Origin: Streptomyces griseoviridis
Lineage (GTDB): Bacteria; Actinomycetota; Actinomycetes; Streptomycetales; Streptomycetaceae
Direction of reading: 5' to 3'
Assembly: GCA_014649155.1 (NCBI GenBank)
Contig: BMSM01000004.1
Span: 310,001 to 374,000 of the forward strand
DNA length: 64,000 nucleotides
Part shown: piece after piece, positions 8,211 to 16,816 of the stretch
Layout: each line of letters starts with the position of its first letter
How positions within the stretch are numbered: position 1 is the stretch's first letter
Program-made: the position numbers and the translations under genes
The notes under the pieces: generated by a model
Databases searched by the model: none
The model's input: only the letters and a program-made list of their open reading frames with translations
What the model was told of the DNA's origin: nothing

Positions 8211-8367
8211 GGCAGGTTCTCCCGGTTGGCTCCGCCGCCCGTCACACCTACGAAGCGGGCGGCTCGGCGGCGCGCACCACCATACTGGCCGCTGGTCACG
8301 CGTATCCCGTGACCGCCGGGGAAACCCTCGCGGGGCCCGCACCCGCGCGCGGCGGCGAAGTAGTACG

Positions 8368-8796
8368 TCACTTGCCAAGTCGGACGGGGTCGCCGTCCGG
8401 TTGCCGAACGGGGGCGAGGGTGGCACAGATCACAGCCACCGCGATGCCCCCGAGCAGGAAGAGGTACGAACCGCTTCCCGCGGCGAAGAGGAAGTCGCCC
8501 TCCGGCCTGCTGGCCGTGAGGAAGATGACGGCGGCCGCCCAGCCGACGGCCGCCGCGACGGCCGCGCCCCGGTGCCCCGCGGCACGGGCCGCGCCCACCA
8601 CGAGCCCGGCCTCGGCGGCGAGGGCGAGCAGCAGCCCGCCCGGGAACCAGGCGGGCTGCACCAGCGCGCCGGCCACCCCGGTCAGGGCGCCGAGCACGAG
8701 CAGGAGCAGGTGGAGGACGGCCCGCCCGGCGGACGGCGGGCGCAGCGGCCGGGCGAGCAGCGGGGGCTGCCCGGCCGGTCCGGTCCGGCCGCTCAC
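8368..8796 (-). CDS. DUF6113-like small integral membrane protein
   Basis: A 142-residue protein with four predicted membrane helices ([74 protein letters not shown]) and a proline/arginine-rich N-terminus. The GTG start overlaps the mshB stop by 4 bases, so the two are translationally coupled, an arrangement conserved next to mshB in Streptomyces as I recall it. No catalytic motif is visible; function is unknown. A link to mycothiol metabolism is suggested by context only. Confidence 0.8.
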   Translation of the reverse strand: MSGRTGPAGQPPLLARPLRPPSAGRAVLHLLLLVLGALTGVAGALVQPAWFPGGLLLALAAEAGLVVGAARAAGHRGAAVAAAVGWAAAVIFLTASRPEGDFLFAAGSGSYLFLLGGIAVAVICATLAPVRQPDGDPVRLGK

Positions 8797-9671
8797 GACG
8801 CCGCCCCGGCGTCCGCCGCGAGGCCCGCGAACAGGTCGGTGGCGCGGGCCTCCGGCAGGGGCTGTCCGGCGGCGAGTTCGTAGTACTCGGTGGTGAAGAG
8901 GGGCTGGGCCAGCGCGTTGGAGAGCGCGAAGCAGGACCCGGCGACCTCGATCTGGGTGGCGTGCGCCCGCATGGCGGCGGCCTTGGCGGCGGCGTAGGGG
9001 GTGTCGCCGGCCGCGATCTCCACGTCGATCCGCTCGTCCTCGACCACGCCGGGTACGTCGTCCACGGTGGCGGCCCGGTCGAAGGGGAGGCCGCGCAGTT
9101 CCTCGCCGAGCCGGGCGAAGGCGGCCTCGGCGGTGGTGCGCGGGACGCGGTTCCAGTAGACGCGGGCGGGGCCGTGCCCGGCCGCGGCGGCCAGTTCGGC
9201 GGCGCGCGTGGCGACGCGGTGGGCCTGGATGTGGTCGGGGTGGCCGTAGCCGCCGTCCGGGTCGTAGGTGACGAGGACCTGGGGGCGGGTCTCGCGGATC
9301 ACCTCGGCCAGCAGCGCGGCGGCCTCGTCGACGTCGGCCTGCCAGAAGCAGCCGGGGTCCTCGTTGTCGGGGAGCCCCATCATCCCGGAGTCGGCGAACC
9401 GGCCGGGGCCGCCGAGCAGCCGGACGTCACGCACGCCCAGCTCGCCCATCGCGGTGGTCAGCTCGCCCATCCGGTGCCGGCCGAGGGCGGGGCCGTTCAG
9501 GTGCGCCAGCTCGGGCGGGATGACCTCGCCCCGCTCCCCGAGCGTGCAGGTCACCAGCGTCACCTGGGCGCCTTCGGCCGCGTACCGGGCCATGGTCGCG
9601 CCGTTGTTGATCGACTCGTCGTCCGGGTGCGCGTGCACCAGCAGCAGACGCCGCGAGGGCTGTTCGGTCAT
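8793..9671 (-). CDS. mshB: Mycothiol biosynthesis deacetylase (GlcNAc-Ins deacetylase)
   Basis: A 292-residue zinc enzyme that removes the acetyl group from N-acetylglucosaminyl-inositol in mycothiol synthesis, the actinobacterial thiol pathway. The LmbE-fold metal motif AHPDDES lies at residues 14-20 (His15, Asp17/Asp18), and the third-ligand region is [10 protein letters not shown]. Length matches the family. It is the first gene of an apparent three-gene minus-strand operon, overlapping the DUF6113-like gene and followed 157 bases later by the YoaR-type gene. An MCA amidase-type paralogue is the only other likely identity, but the length and context favour MshB. Confidence 0.92.
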   Translation of the reverse strand: MTEQPSRRLLLVHAHPDDESINNGATMARYAAEGAQVTLVTCTLGERGEVIPPELAHLNGPALGRHRMGELTTAMGELGVRDVRLLGGPGRFADSGMMGLPDNEDPGCFWQADVDEAAALLAEVIRETRPQVLVTYDPDGGYGHPDHIQAHRVATRAAELAAAAGHGPARVYWNRVPRTTAEAAFARLGEELRGLPFDRAATVDDVPGVVEDERIDVEIAAGDTPYAAAKAAAMRAHATQIEVAGSCFALSNALAQPLFTTEYYELAAGQPLPEARATDLFAGLAADAGAAS

Positions 9672-9750
9672 GGCCCCCAGCCTACGAGGGGTTTTCCACA
9701 GGCCCGCACCCGGCGCGGTCCGCCGTCCCGGCCCGGCGCCCGCGCGGGGT

Positions 9751-10137
9751 TCAGGAGACCGCGGCGACCAGGGCGGCGCAGGTCAGGAAGGTCAGGGCGC
9801 AGGCCAGGACGAAGGCGGCCGGGGCGGTCATGTGGCGGCGGGTGAGGACGCGGGCCGACCCGGGGTCGCGGGGCAGGTAGACGACGGCCACCCGGCGGCC
9901 GGCCGCGAGCGCCGTGCCGGGGCCGTGCGGGCCCGGCGTGAACTCCACGCGGTACCCCTCGCCGTCGGCGAAGGCTATGATCGGCGCCCGCGCGGGGCCG
10001 CCGCCGGTCACGACGCCCGTCGTGCGGACGCCGTGCCGACGCAGCCGCCGCGCCCGTGCCGCCTCGTGGAGACCGGCCCACAGGAGCGCGGCCCCCGCCA
10101 GGCCGCACAGCACGGTGGCCATCAGGGCGTTCGACAT
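9751..10137 (-). CDS. DUF3592-like small membrane protein
   Basis: A 128-residue protein with an N-terminal helix ([19 protein letters not shown]), a beta-rich exposed central domain ([43 protein letters not shown]) and a C-terminal helix ([19 protein letters not shown]). The phrase [13 protein letters not shown] is characteristic of DUF3592-type domains, which occur in bacterial membrane proteins of unknown function. It lies between mshB and the 64-residue small-protein gene on the same strand, with a hairpin just upstream. Confidence 0.75.
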   Translation of the reverse strand: MSNALMATVLCGLAGAALLWAGLHEAARARRLRRHGVRTTGVVTGGGPARAPIIAFADGEGYRVEFTPGPHGPGTALAAGRRVAVVYLPRDPGSARVLTRRHMTAPAAFVLACALTFLTCAALVAAVS

Positions 10138-10149
10138 GCCTCGGCTCCT

Positions 10150-10183
10150 CCGTATCCGAATATCCTTGCGAGGACGGATACGG
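10150..10183 (-). terminator. Hairpin between two small membrane-protein genes
   Basis: The outer arms CCGTATCCG and CGGATACGG plus the inner arms TCCT/AGGA around TGCG form one bulged stem, 43 bases after the stop of the 64-residue gene (read on the minus strand) and 13 bases before the next start. It may act as a terminator or as a regulator of the downstream gene. Confidence 0.5.
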
Positions 10184-10225
10184 GGACGCGGAGGGCGTGC
10201 CGGTCGGTTGCGGTGGGGGTCCGGG

Positions 10226-10420
10226 TCAGAAGCTGATGCTGCCGATCATGCCGGCGATGTTCGACGTCAGTTCGCTGATCGTGGGAGCGATCGTGGAGGA
10301 GGCGAGGTAGAAACCCAAGAGCATGCAGACGACTGCATGCCCCGCCTTCAGTCCGGACTTCCTGATCAGCAGGAAGACGATGATCGCCAGCAGCACCACC
10401 GCCGAAATCGAGAGTGCCAC
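10226..10420 (-). CDS. 64-residue conserved-looking membrane protein, function unknown
   Basis: The protein begins MALSISAVVLLAIIVFLLIRK and has a second hydrophobic segment (GHAVVCMLLGFYLASSTIAPTI), giving two helices joined by a short basic loop. It ends in a polar tail with Asn/Ser. GGAGG in the form TTTGGAGGTGAGCC precedes the ATG at good spacing, and codon bias fits a real gene. I believe near-identical small proteins occur across Streptomyces, but I know no function. It is divergent from the S9 peptidase gene across about 200 bp. Confidence 0.75.
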   Translation of the reverse strand: MALSISAVVLLAIIVFLLIRKSGLKAGHAVVCMLLGFYLASSTIAPTISELTSNIAGMIGSISF

Positions 10421-10519
10421 GGCGGCTCACCTCCAAAGGAACCCAGGGACATGGGGGGTCGAACGCGGTCGGGACGTCGGAACCATGGGGGCAGATAAAT
10501 CCACACAGCGGGCAGCAGG

Positions 10520-10549
10520 TTGATACCCACTATGCGCTAGTGATCATAA
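10520..10549 (+). promoter_or_regulatory. Candidate promoter of the S9 peptidase gene
   Basis: TTGATA is followed after 17-18 bases by ATCATAA in an AT-rich island, about 70 bases before the ATG at 10618. The -35 is good, the -10 is weak. A divergent promoter for the 64-residue gene must lie in the same 10421-10617 interval. Confidence 0.35.
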
Positions 10550-10617
10550 CTATGAGTACGCGCGCATCGATCGGCGCACAGCCGCACAAGGGGGCGCATG
10601 GCCAATATGGTCGGGGG

Positions 10618-12750
10618 ATGACGACCGAGGCTGACTCCTTCCCCAGACGGCACGCCCGCACCCAGCGGTTCACCCTCGGCGCGCCGCGTTCCTTCACCGT
10701 GGCGCCCGACGGCTCCCGTGTCGTGTTCCTCCGTTCCGCGTCCGGCACGGACCGCGCGAACGCCCTGTGGGTGCTCGACCCGGCGGACGGTGCGGAGCGC
10801 CTCGCGGCCGACCCGCGCGCCCTGTTGGGCGGTGCGGAGGAGGACCTGCCGCCCGAGGAACGGGCCCGCCGCGAACGCAGCCGCGAGGGCGGCGCCGGCA
10901 TCGTCGGCTACGCCACCGACGCGGCCGTCGAACTGGCCTCTTTCGCCTTGTCAGGGCGGCTTTTCACGGCCGAAGCGCGGACCGGTGCGGTGCGTGAACT
11001 GCCCGTCGCCGGGCCGGTGATCGACCCGCGGCCCGCTCCCGACGGGCGGCATGTGGCGTACGTGGCGCGGGGCGCGCTGCGGGTCACGGGGGCCGGGGGC
11101 GACGGCGACCGCGCGCTGGCCGAGCCCGAGGCGGCGGGGGTCACGTACGGACTGGCGGAGTTCATCGCCGCCGAGGAGATGGGGCGGACCAGGGGATTCT
11201 GGTGGGCCCCGGAGTCGGACCGGCTGCTGGTGGCGCGGGTGGACGACACGCCGGTACAGCGGTGGTGGATCGCCGACCCCGCGCACCCGGAGCGTGACCC
11301 ACACCACGTCGCGTACCCGGCGGCCGGCACCCCCAACGCCGAGGTGCGGCTGTTCGTGATCGGCCTGGACGGCAGCCGTACGGAGGTCGGCTGGGACCGG
11401 GGGCGCTACCCGTACCTGGCACGAGTGCACTGGTCAGCGGCGGGTGCCCCGCTACTGCTCGTACAGACGCGCGATCAGCGCGGTCAGGTCTGCCTGGCCG
11501 TGGACCCGGAGTCCGGGCGGACCCGGATGGTGCACGCCGACGAAGATCAAGATTGGCTGGAACTTTTCCCCGGAGTGCCCTGCTGGAGCCCCTCCGGGCA
11601 CCTGGTCCGCATCGCGGACGAGGGCGGCGCCCGGGTGCTGGCGGTCGGGGAACGTCCGCTGACCGGCGCGCAGTTGCACGTACGGGCGGTGCTGGACGCC
11701 TCCGGCCAGGACGTCCTGGTCACGGCGTCGGCGGGCGCCGAGGCGGCCGAGGCGGAGACGGGCGAGATCCATGTGTACCGCGTCAACGAACTGGGGGTGG
11801 AACGCGTCTCCCAGGAACCCGGCGTGCATACGGCCGTGCGCGCCGGGGGCGTGACCGTCCTGGTCTCCGCGACGCCCGGCCGGCCGGGCAGCCGGGCCCA
11901 GGTCCTGCGGGACGCCGATCGCGGCGGTGACCGGAAAGCGGTGGCGACTGTCACGTCGTACGCCGAAGATCCCGGTCTGTCCCCGCGTGTGACGCTCACC
12001 CGAGGGGGCGCACGCCGTGTCCCGTGCGCCGTGCTTATGCCAACGGACTACCACGGCGACACCCCCCTCCCGGTGCTGCTCGACCCCTACGGTGGCCCGC
12101 ACGGCCAGCGGGTGGTCGCCGCGCACAACGCCCACCTCACCTCCCAGTGGTTCGCGGACCAGGGGTTCGCGGTGGTCGTCGCCGACGGGCGCGGCACCCC
12201 GGGGCACTCCCCCGCCTGGGAGAAGGCCGTCAAGGACGACCTCGCGGCGGTCGTCCTCCAGGACCAGGTGGACACGCTGCACGCGCTCGCCGCCGACTTC
12301 CCCCTCGACCTCGGCCGGGTCGCGATCCGCGGCTGGTCCTTCGGCGGCTACCTCGCGGCGCTCGCGGCCCTGCGCCGCCCGGACGTCTTCCACGCGGCGG
12401 TGGTCGGCGCCCCGGTCACCGACCTGCGCCTGTACGACACCCACTACCAGGAGCGCTACCTCGGGGACCCGGCGGAGCGGCCCGAGGTCTACCGGCGCAA
12501 CTCGCTGATCGACGACGCGGGCCTGGTCGACGCCGCCGAGCCGCACCGCCCGATGATGATCATCCACGGGCTGGCGGACGACAACGTGGTGGTCGCCCAC
12601 TCCCTCCGGCTCTCCTCGGCCCTGCTGGCGGCCGGCCGGCCGCACGAGGTGCTGCCGCTGTCCGGCGTCACCCACATGACCCCGCAGGAGTCGGTCGCGG
12701 AGAACCTGCTGCTGCTCCAGGTCGACTTCCTCAGGCGCGCCCTGGCATAG
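10618..12750 (+). CDS. S9 family prolyl oligopeptidase / dipeptidyl peptidase IV-type serine peptidase
   Basis: A 710-residue protein with no signal peptide, so probably intracellular. The N-terminal part (to about residue 440) is a DPP-IV-type beta-propeller with FTVAPDGSRVVFLR-like blades and the EFIAAEEMGRTRGFWW substrate-recognition segment containing the Glu-Glu pair that binds the peptide N-terminus. The C-terminal hydrolase domain has Ser574 in RGWSFGGYLAAL, Asp near 653 in GLADDNVV and His near 685 in GVTHMTP. It would release X-Pro dipeptides from imported peptides. Start is the ATG at 10618; the open frame extends upstream through the promoter region. It lies next to the oligopeptide ABC genes and converges on them. 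Confidence 0.93.
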   Translation: MTTEADSFPRRHARTQRFTLGAPRSFTVAPDGSRVVFLRSASGTDRANALWVLDPADGAERLAADPRALLGGAEEDLPPEERARRERSREGGAGIVGYATDAAVELASFALSGRLFTAEARTGAVRELPVAGPVIDPRPAPDGRHVAYVARGALRVTGAGGDGDRALAEPEAAGVTYGLAEFIAAEEMGRTRGFWWAPESDRLLVARVDDTPVQRWWIADPAHPERDPHHVAYPAAGTPNAEVRLFVIGLDGSRTEVGWDRGRYPYLARVHWSAAGAPLLLVQTRDQRGQVCLAVDPESGRTRMVHADEDQDWLELFPGVPCWSPSGHLVRIADEGGARVLAVGERPLTGAQLHVRAVLDASGQDVLVTASAGAEAAEAETGEIHVYRVNELGVERVSQEPGVHTAVRAGGVTVLVSATPGRPGSRAQVLRDADRGGDRKAVATVTSYAEDPGLSPRVTLTRGGARRVPCAVLMPTDYHGDTPLPVLLDPYGGPHGQRVVAAHNAHLTSQWFADQGFAVVVADGRGTPGHSPAWEKAVKDDLAAVVLQDQVDTLHALAADFPLDLGRVAIRGWSFGGYLAALAALRRPDVFHAAVVGAPVTDLRLYDTHYQERYLGDPAERPEVYRRNSLIDDAGLVDAAEPHRPMMIIHGLADDNVVVAHSLRLSSALLAAGRPHEVLPLSGVTHMTPQESVAENLLLLQVDFLRRALA

Positions 12751-12858
12751 CGCCCCAAACCCGCGCGAACCTCTTTAACACAGCGGCAACTCGACGGACG
12801 CGGGACCGATATACGGACGCGTCAGGCTGTACAGCGTACGGCCGTGCGGGTGCCGTGA

Positions 12859-12892
12859 ACGGGCCGGGATGCGCCATGTCATCCCGGCCCGT
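12859..12892. terminator. Bidirectional terminator hairpin
   Basis: The perfect 13-base arms ACGGGCCGGGATG and CATCCCGGCCCGT surround an 8-base loop. They lie between the S9 peptidase stop (12750) and the end of the minus-strand importer; the right arm overlaps the last codons of the ATPase gene. Confidence 0.75.
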
Positions 12893-13937
12893 TGCCGTGC
12901 TCCCGTCCCGTCTCCGGCGGCACCACCCGGATCTCCTCCGCGAAGTGGCACGCCGAGTCGTGCGCCGCGGGGCCGCGGGTGCCCCGGAACTCGGCGGGGA
13001 CCGCCAGCAGCGGCACCTCCAGGGCGCAGCGCTCCCGCGCCTTGAAGCAGCGGGTGCGGAAGCGGCAGCCGGAGGGGATGTTCGTCGGGGAGGGCACGTC
13101 GCCGGCGAGGATGATCCGCTCGCGGTGTTCGCGAGCCTCGGGGTCGGGGACGGGCACGGCGGAGAGCAGTGCCTGGGTGTAGGGGTGCGTGGGGTGGTCG
13201 TAGATCTCGGCGTCGCGGCCGGTCTCCACGATGCGGCCGAGGTACATCACGCCGACCCGGTCGGAGATGTGCCGGACGATCGACAGGTCGTGGGCGATGA
13301 AGACGTAGGAGAGGTGGAACTCCTCCTGGAGGCGGCCCATCAGGTTGATGACCTGGGCCTGCACGGAGACGTCGAGGGCGGAGACCGGTTCGTCGGCGAC
13401 GATGATCTCGGGGCGCAGGGCGAGGCCGCGGGCGATGCCGATGCGCTGGCGCTGGCCGCCGGAGAACTGGTGGGGGTAGCGGTTGATGTACTCCGGGTTG
13501 AGGCCGACGACGTCGAGGAGGTCCCGCACCCGGCGGCGCCGGTCGCCCTTCGGCGCGGCCTCGGGGTGGATCTCGTACGCCTCCCCGATGATGTCGCCGA
13601 CCGTCATGCGGGGGTTGAGGGAGGTGTAGGGGTCCTGGAAGACCATCTGGATGTTGCGCCGGACCGCCTTCAGCGCCTTTCCCGACAGGCGGGTGATGTC
13701 CTCGCCCCGGTAACGGATCCGTCCGGCCGTCGGCTGCTCCAGGCCGACCAGCATCTTGGCGACCGTGGACTTGCCGCAGCCGGACTCGCCGACGATGCCG
13801 AGGGTCTCGCCCGCGTCGAGGTGGAAGTCCACGCCGTCGACCGCCTTGACCGCGCCGACCTGCTTCTTGAAGAGGACGCCGCGGGTGAGGGGGTAGTGCT
13901 TGACGAGGCCGGAGACCTCCAGGATCGGCTCAGTCAT
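12879..13937 (-). CDS. Oligopeptide ABC importer ATPase (DppF/OppF type), cluster 1
   Basis: A 352-residue cytoplasmic ATPase: Walker [11 protein letters not shown]-loop [11 protein letters not shown], signature FSGGQRQR, Walker [14 protein letters not shown] and H-loop FIAHDLS. It has the C-terminal oligopeptide/dipeptide extension with the CxxxxxC-type cysteines [16 protein letters not shown] that often hold a 4Fe-4S cluster in this family. It is the last gene of a five-gene minus-strand operon (binding protein, two permeases, two ATPases) and overlaps its partner ATPase by 8 bases. It is very close in sequence to the product of 24739-25884, so the two clusters are paralogous. Confidence 0.93.
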   Translation of the reverse strand: MTEPILEVSGLVKHYPLTRGVLFKKQVGAVKAVDGVDFHLDAGETLGIVGESGCGKSTVAKMLVGLEQPTAGRIRYRGEDITRLSGKALKAVRRNIQMVFQDPYTSLNPRMTVGDIIGEAYEIHPEAAPKGDRRRRVRDLLDVVGLNPEYINRYPHQFSGGQRQRIGIARGLALRPEIIVADEPVSALDVSVQAQVINLMGRLQEEFHLSYVFIAHDLSIVRHISDRVGVMYLGRIVETGRDAEIYDHPTHPYTQALLSAVPVPDPEAREHRERIILAGDVPSPTNIPSGCRFRTRCFKARERCALEVPLLAVPAEFRGTRGPAAHDSACHFAEEIRVVPPETGREHGNGPG

Positions 13938-14904
13938 GCAGGCACTCCCGCCAGAAGTGGCAGGCGCTGCCGCGAGTGTCGCCCACCTGGTAGAGCGGGG
14001 GTTCGTCGGTGCGGCAGACGTCCCTCGCCAGCGGGCAGCGCGGATGGAAGGCGCAGCCCGGCGGGATCGCGGTGAGGCTGGGCGGCAGGCCCTTGATGGC
14101 GTACAGCTCCCGGCCCTTCTGGTCGAGCCGGGGGATGGAGTCCAGCAGGCCCCGGGTGTAGGGGTGGGCGGGCGCCTTGTAGATCTCGTGGACGGGGGCG
14201 GTCTCGACGATCCGGCCCGCGTACATCACGGCGATCTCGTCGGCGACGTCCGCGACCACGCCGAGGTCGTGGGTGATGAGGATCAGGCCCATGTCGTACT
14301 CGCGCTGGAGGTCCGCGAGGAGGTCCATCACCTGGGCCTGGACGGTGACGTCGAGGGCGGTGGTCGGCTCGTCGGCGATGATCAGCTTCGGCTCCAGGGC
14401 CATCGCCATGGCGATCATGATGCGCTGGCGCATGCCGCCGGAGAACTGGTGCGGGTACTGCTTCACCCGCTCCCTCGCGCCCGGGATGCGGACCCGGTCC
14501 ATCAGTTCGACGGCCCTGGCGCGGGCGTCCCTGCGGGACATGCCCCGGTGGACGGTGAACATCTCCGCGAGCTGGTCGCCGACGGTGAGGACGGGGTTGA
14601 GCGAGGACAGCGCGTCCTGGAAGATCATCGCCATCTCGGCGCCGCGCACCGTGCGGCGCTCCTCCTCCTTGAGCTTCAGCAGGTCCCGGCCCTCGAAGAG
14701 GACCTCGCCGCCGGTGATCCGGCCGGGCGGGACGTCGAGGATGCCCATGACGGTCTGGGCGGTGACGGACTTGCCGGAGCCGGACTCGCCGAGCACGGCG
14801 AGGGTGCGGCCGGCGTCGACGCCGTAGCTGACGCCGTTGACGGCCTTCGCGATCCCGTCCCGGGTGCGGAACTCCACGTGCAGGTCACGCACTTCGAGCA
14901 GCAT
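13930..14904 (-). CDS. Oligopeptide ABC importer ATPase (DppD/OppD type), cluster 1
   Basis: A 324-residue ATPase forming the heterodimer partner of the downstream OppF-type subunit. Motifs are Walker A GESGSGKSV, Q-loop IFQDALSSLNP, signature FSGGMRQR, Walker B KLIIADEPTTALD and H-loop ITHDLG, plus the C-terminal cysteine-containing extension PPGCAFHPRCPLARDVC. It starts 9 bases after the permease stop and overlaps the next ATPase by 8 bases. Length and motifs are complete. The mapping of D-type and F-type is inferred from the FSGGMRQR versus FSGGQRQR signatures and gene order. Confidence 0.93.
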   Translation of the reverse strand: MLLEVRDLHVEFRTRDGIAKAVNGVSYGVDAGRTLAVLGESGSGKSVTAQTVMGILDVPPGRITGGEVLFEGRDLLKLKEEERRTVRGAEMAMIFQDALSSLNPVLTVGDQLAEMFTVHRGMSRRDARARAVELMDRVRIPGARERVKQYPHQFSGGMRQRIMIAMAMALEPKLIIADEPTTALDVTVQAQVMDLLADLQREYDMGLILITHDLGVVADVADEIAVMYAGRIVETAPVHEIYKAPAHPYTRGLLDSIPRLDQKGRELYAIKGLPPSLTAIPPGCAFHPRCPLARDVCRTDEPPLYQVGDTRGSACHFWRECLHD

Positions 14905-14913
14905 GGCGGCGGC

Positions 14914-15894
14914 TCACCTCAGCTTCGGGTCGAGGGCGTCGCGCACCGCGTCGCCGAGCATGATGAACGCCAGGACGGTGATCGCGAGGGCCCCGGAGGG
15001 CCAGAGCAGCGCGTGCGGGGCGTTGCGGACGTACGGGGCGGCGGCGGAGATGTCGATGCCCCAGGAGACGCTGGGCGGTCTGAGGCCGACACCGAGGAAG
15101 GAGAGGGTCGCCTCCAGCGAGATGTAGGTGCCGAGCGCGATGGTGGCGACGACGATGACGGGCGCGACGGCGTTGGGCGTGATGTGGCGCAGCAGCAGGC
15201 GGGAGCTGTTCGCGCCGAGGGCGCGGGCGGCCTGGACGTAGTCGTTCTGCTTGGCGGTGATGACGGAGCCGCGGGCGATGCGGGAGATCTGCGGCCAGCC
15301 GAGCAGCACGATGAAGCCGATGACCGGCCAGACGGTGTTGCTGGTGATGACGGAGAGCAGGACGAGGCCGCCGAGGACGACGGGGATCGCGAAGAAGATG
15401 TCGGTGAGCCGGGAGAGGATCGCGTCCCACACCCCGCCGAAGAACCCGGCGAGCCCGCCGAGCACGCTGCCGAGGACCGCGACCCCGAGCGTGGAGAGGA
15501 CGCCGACCAGGACGGACGTGCGGGCGCCGTGGACGGTGCGGGTGTAGACGTCGCAGCCCTGGCCGTTGAAGCCGAAGGGATGGCCGGCCTGGGAGCCCTC
15601 CTGGGCCTTGGCGAGGTCGCAGTGGAGCGGGTTGCCGGAGGCGATGAGGGACGGCCGGACGGAGATCACGACGAGGAAGAGGATCACCAGGCCGGAGACC
15701 AGGAAGACCGGGTTGCGGCGCAGGTCGTGCCAGGCGTCGGACCAGAGGCTGCGGGGCTTGTCCTGGGGGCCGGTGCCGTCCGGGCCGCCCGGTGTCTTCT
15801 CGAGCGTGGCCGCCTCGCTCGCCCCGAGGTCCATCGTCCCGCCCATGCCGGTGCCGGCGATGGCCCGCTCGGGCTCGTAGGGCTCTTCAGGCAT
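14914..15894 (-). CDS. Oligopeptide ABC importer permease (DppC/OppC type), cluster 1
   Basis: A 326-residue inner-membrane permease with a long cytoplasmic N-terminus (to about residue 55, ending RSLWSDAWHDLRRNPVFL), one helix (VSGLVILFLVVISVRPSLI), an extracytoplasmic loop and then the five-helix BPD_transp core. The EAA-type coupling loop is DYVQAARALGANSSRLLLRHITPN, contacting the ATPases. The C-terminus ends VRDALDPKLR, which is typical. It overlaps the upstream permease gene by 8 bases. Confidence 0.92.
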   Translation of the reverse strand: MPEEPYEPERAIAGTGMGGTMDLGASEAATLEKTPGGPDGTGPQDKPRSLWSDAWHDLRRNPVFLVSGLVILFLVVISVRPSLIASGNPLHCDLAKAQEGSQAGHPFGFNGQGCDVYTRTVHGARTSVLVGVLSTLGVAVLGSVLGGLAGFFGGVWDAILSRLTDIFFAIPVVLGGLVLLSVITSNTVWPVIGFIVLLGWPQISRIARGSVITAKQNDYVQAARALGANSSRLLLRHITPNAVAPVIVVATIALGTYISLEATLSFLGVGLRPPSVSWGIDISAAAPYVRNAPHALLWPSGALAITVLAFIMLGDAVRDALDPKLR

Positions 15895-16810
15895 AGCGGA
15901 TCCTCGGGTCGAGTACGGCGTACAGGAGGTCGACGAGGAGGTTGGCGACGAGGAAGACCAGGACCAGGACGGTGACGAAACCGACGACGGTCTGGGTGTT
16001 CTGGCGCAGGATGCCCTGGTAGAGCTGGTAGCCGACGCCGTGGATGTTGAAGATGCGCTCCGTCACGATCGCGCCGCCCATCAGGGCGCCCACGTCGGTG
16101 CCGATGAAGGTGACCACCGGGATGAGGGAGTTGCGCAGCAGGTGCCGGGTGATGACCCGGCGGCGCGGCAGGCCCTTGGCGATGGCGGTGCGGACGTAGT
16201 CGGAGCGCCGGTTCTCCGCGATGGAGGTCCGGGTCAGGCGGGTGACGTACGCCAGGGAGACGGAGGCCAGCACCAGGCCGGGCAGGATCAGCTCGTCCAC
16301 GCGGGCGTCGGAGGAGACGGACGGGGCGATCCACCCCCACTTCACGCCGAGCAGGAGCTGGAGGAGCAGGCCGGTGACGAAGGTGGGGACCGAGATGACG
16401 ACCAGGGTGAGGAGCAGGACCGCGGTGTCGACGGGGCGGCCGCGGCGCAGGCCGGTGAGGACGCCGAGGGTGATGCCGATGACGATCTCGAAGACCACCG
16501 CGATGATCGTGAGCCGGATGGTGACCGGGAAGGCGGTGCCCATCAGCTCGGTGACCGGCTGGCCGTTGAAGGCGGTGCCGAAGTCACCGGTGAAGACGTT
16601 GCCCATGTAGGTCGCGTACTGCTGCCAGACCGGCTTGTCGAGGCCGAACTCCCTCCTGAGCCGGGCGGCGGTCGCCGGGTCGCACTCCCGGTCGCCGCAG
16701 AGCCCGGCGATCGGGTCGCCCATGACGTTGACCATGAGGAAGATCAGCAGGGTGGCCCCGATGAAGACCGGGATCATCTGGAGCAGCCGTCGGATCACAT
16801 AGCGGCCCAC
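15887..16810 (-). CDS. Oligopeptide ABC importer permease (DppB/OppB type), cluster 1
   Basis: A 307-residue permease starting MGRYVIRRLLQMIPVFIG, the hallmark N-terminus of DppB-type subunits. It has six helices and the coupling-loop segment DYVRTAIAKGLPRRRVITRH. A small cysteine-containing loop GLCGDRECDPATAARL follows the first helix and is absent from the cluster-3 paralogue. The gene starts only 6 bases after the binding-protein stop, so no intercistronic hairpin fits here, unlike in cluster 3. Confidence 0.92.
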   Translation of the reverse strand: MGRYVIRRLLQMIPVFIGATLLIFLMVNVMGDPIAGLCGDRECDPATAARLRREFGLDKPVWQQYATYMGNVFTGDFGTAFNGQPVTELMGTAFPVTIRLTIIAVVFEIVIGITLGVLTGLRRGRPVDTAVLLLTLVVISVPTFVTGLLLQLLLGVKWGWIAPSVSSDARVDELILPGLVLASVSLAYVTRLTRTSIAENRRSDYVRTAIAKGLPRRRVITRHLLRNSLIPVVTFIGTDVGALMGGAIVTERIFNIHGVGYQLYQGILRQNTQTVVGFVTVLVLVFLVANLLVDLLYAVLDPRIRYA

Positions 16811-16816
16811 GGCGGA

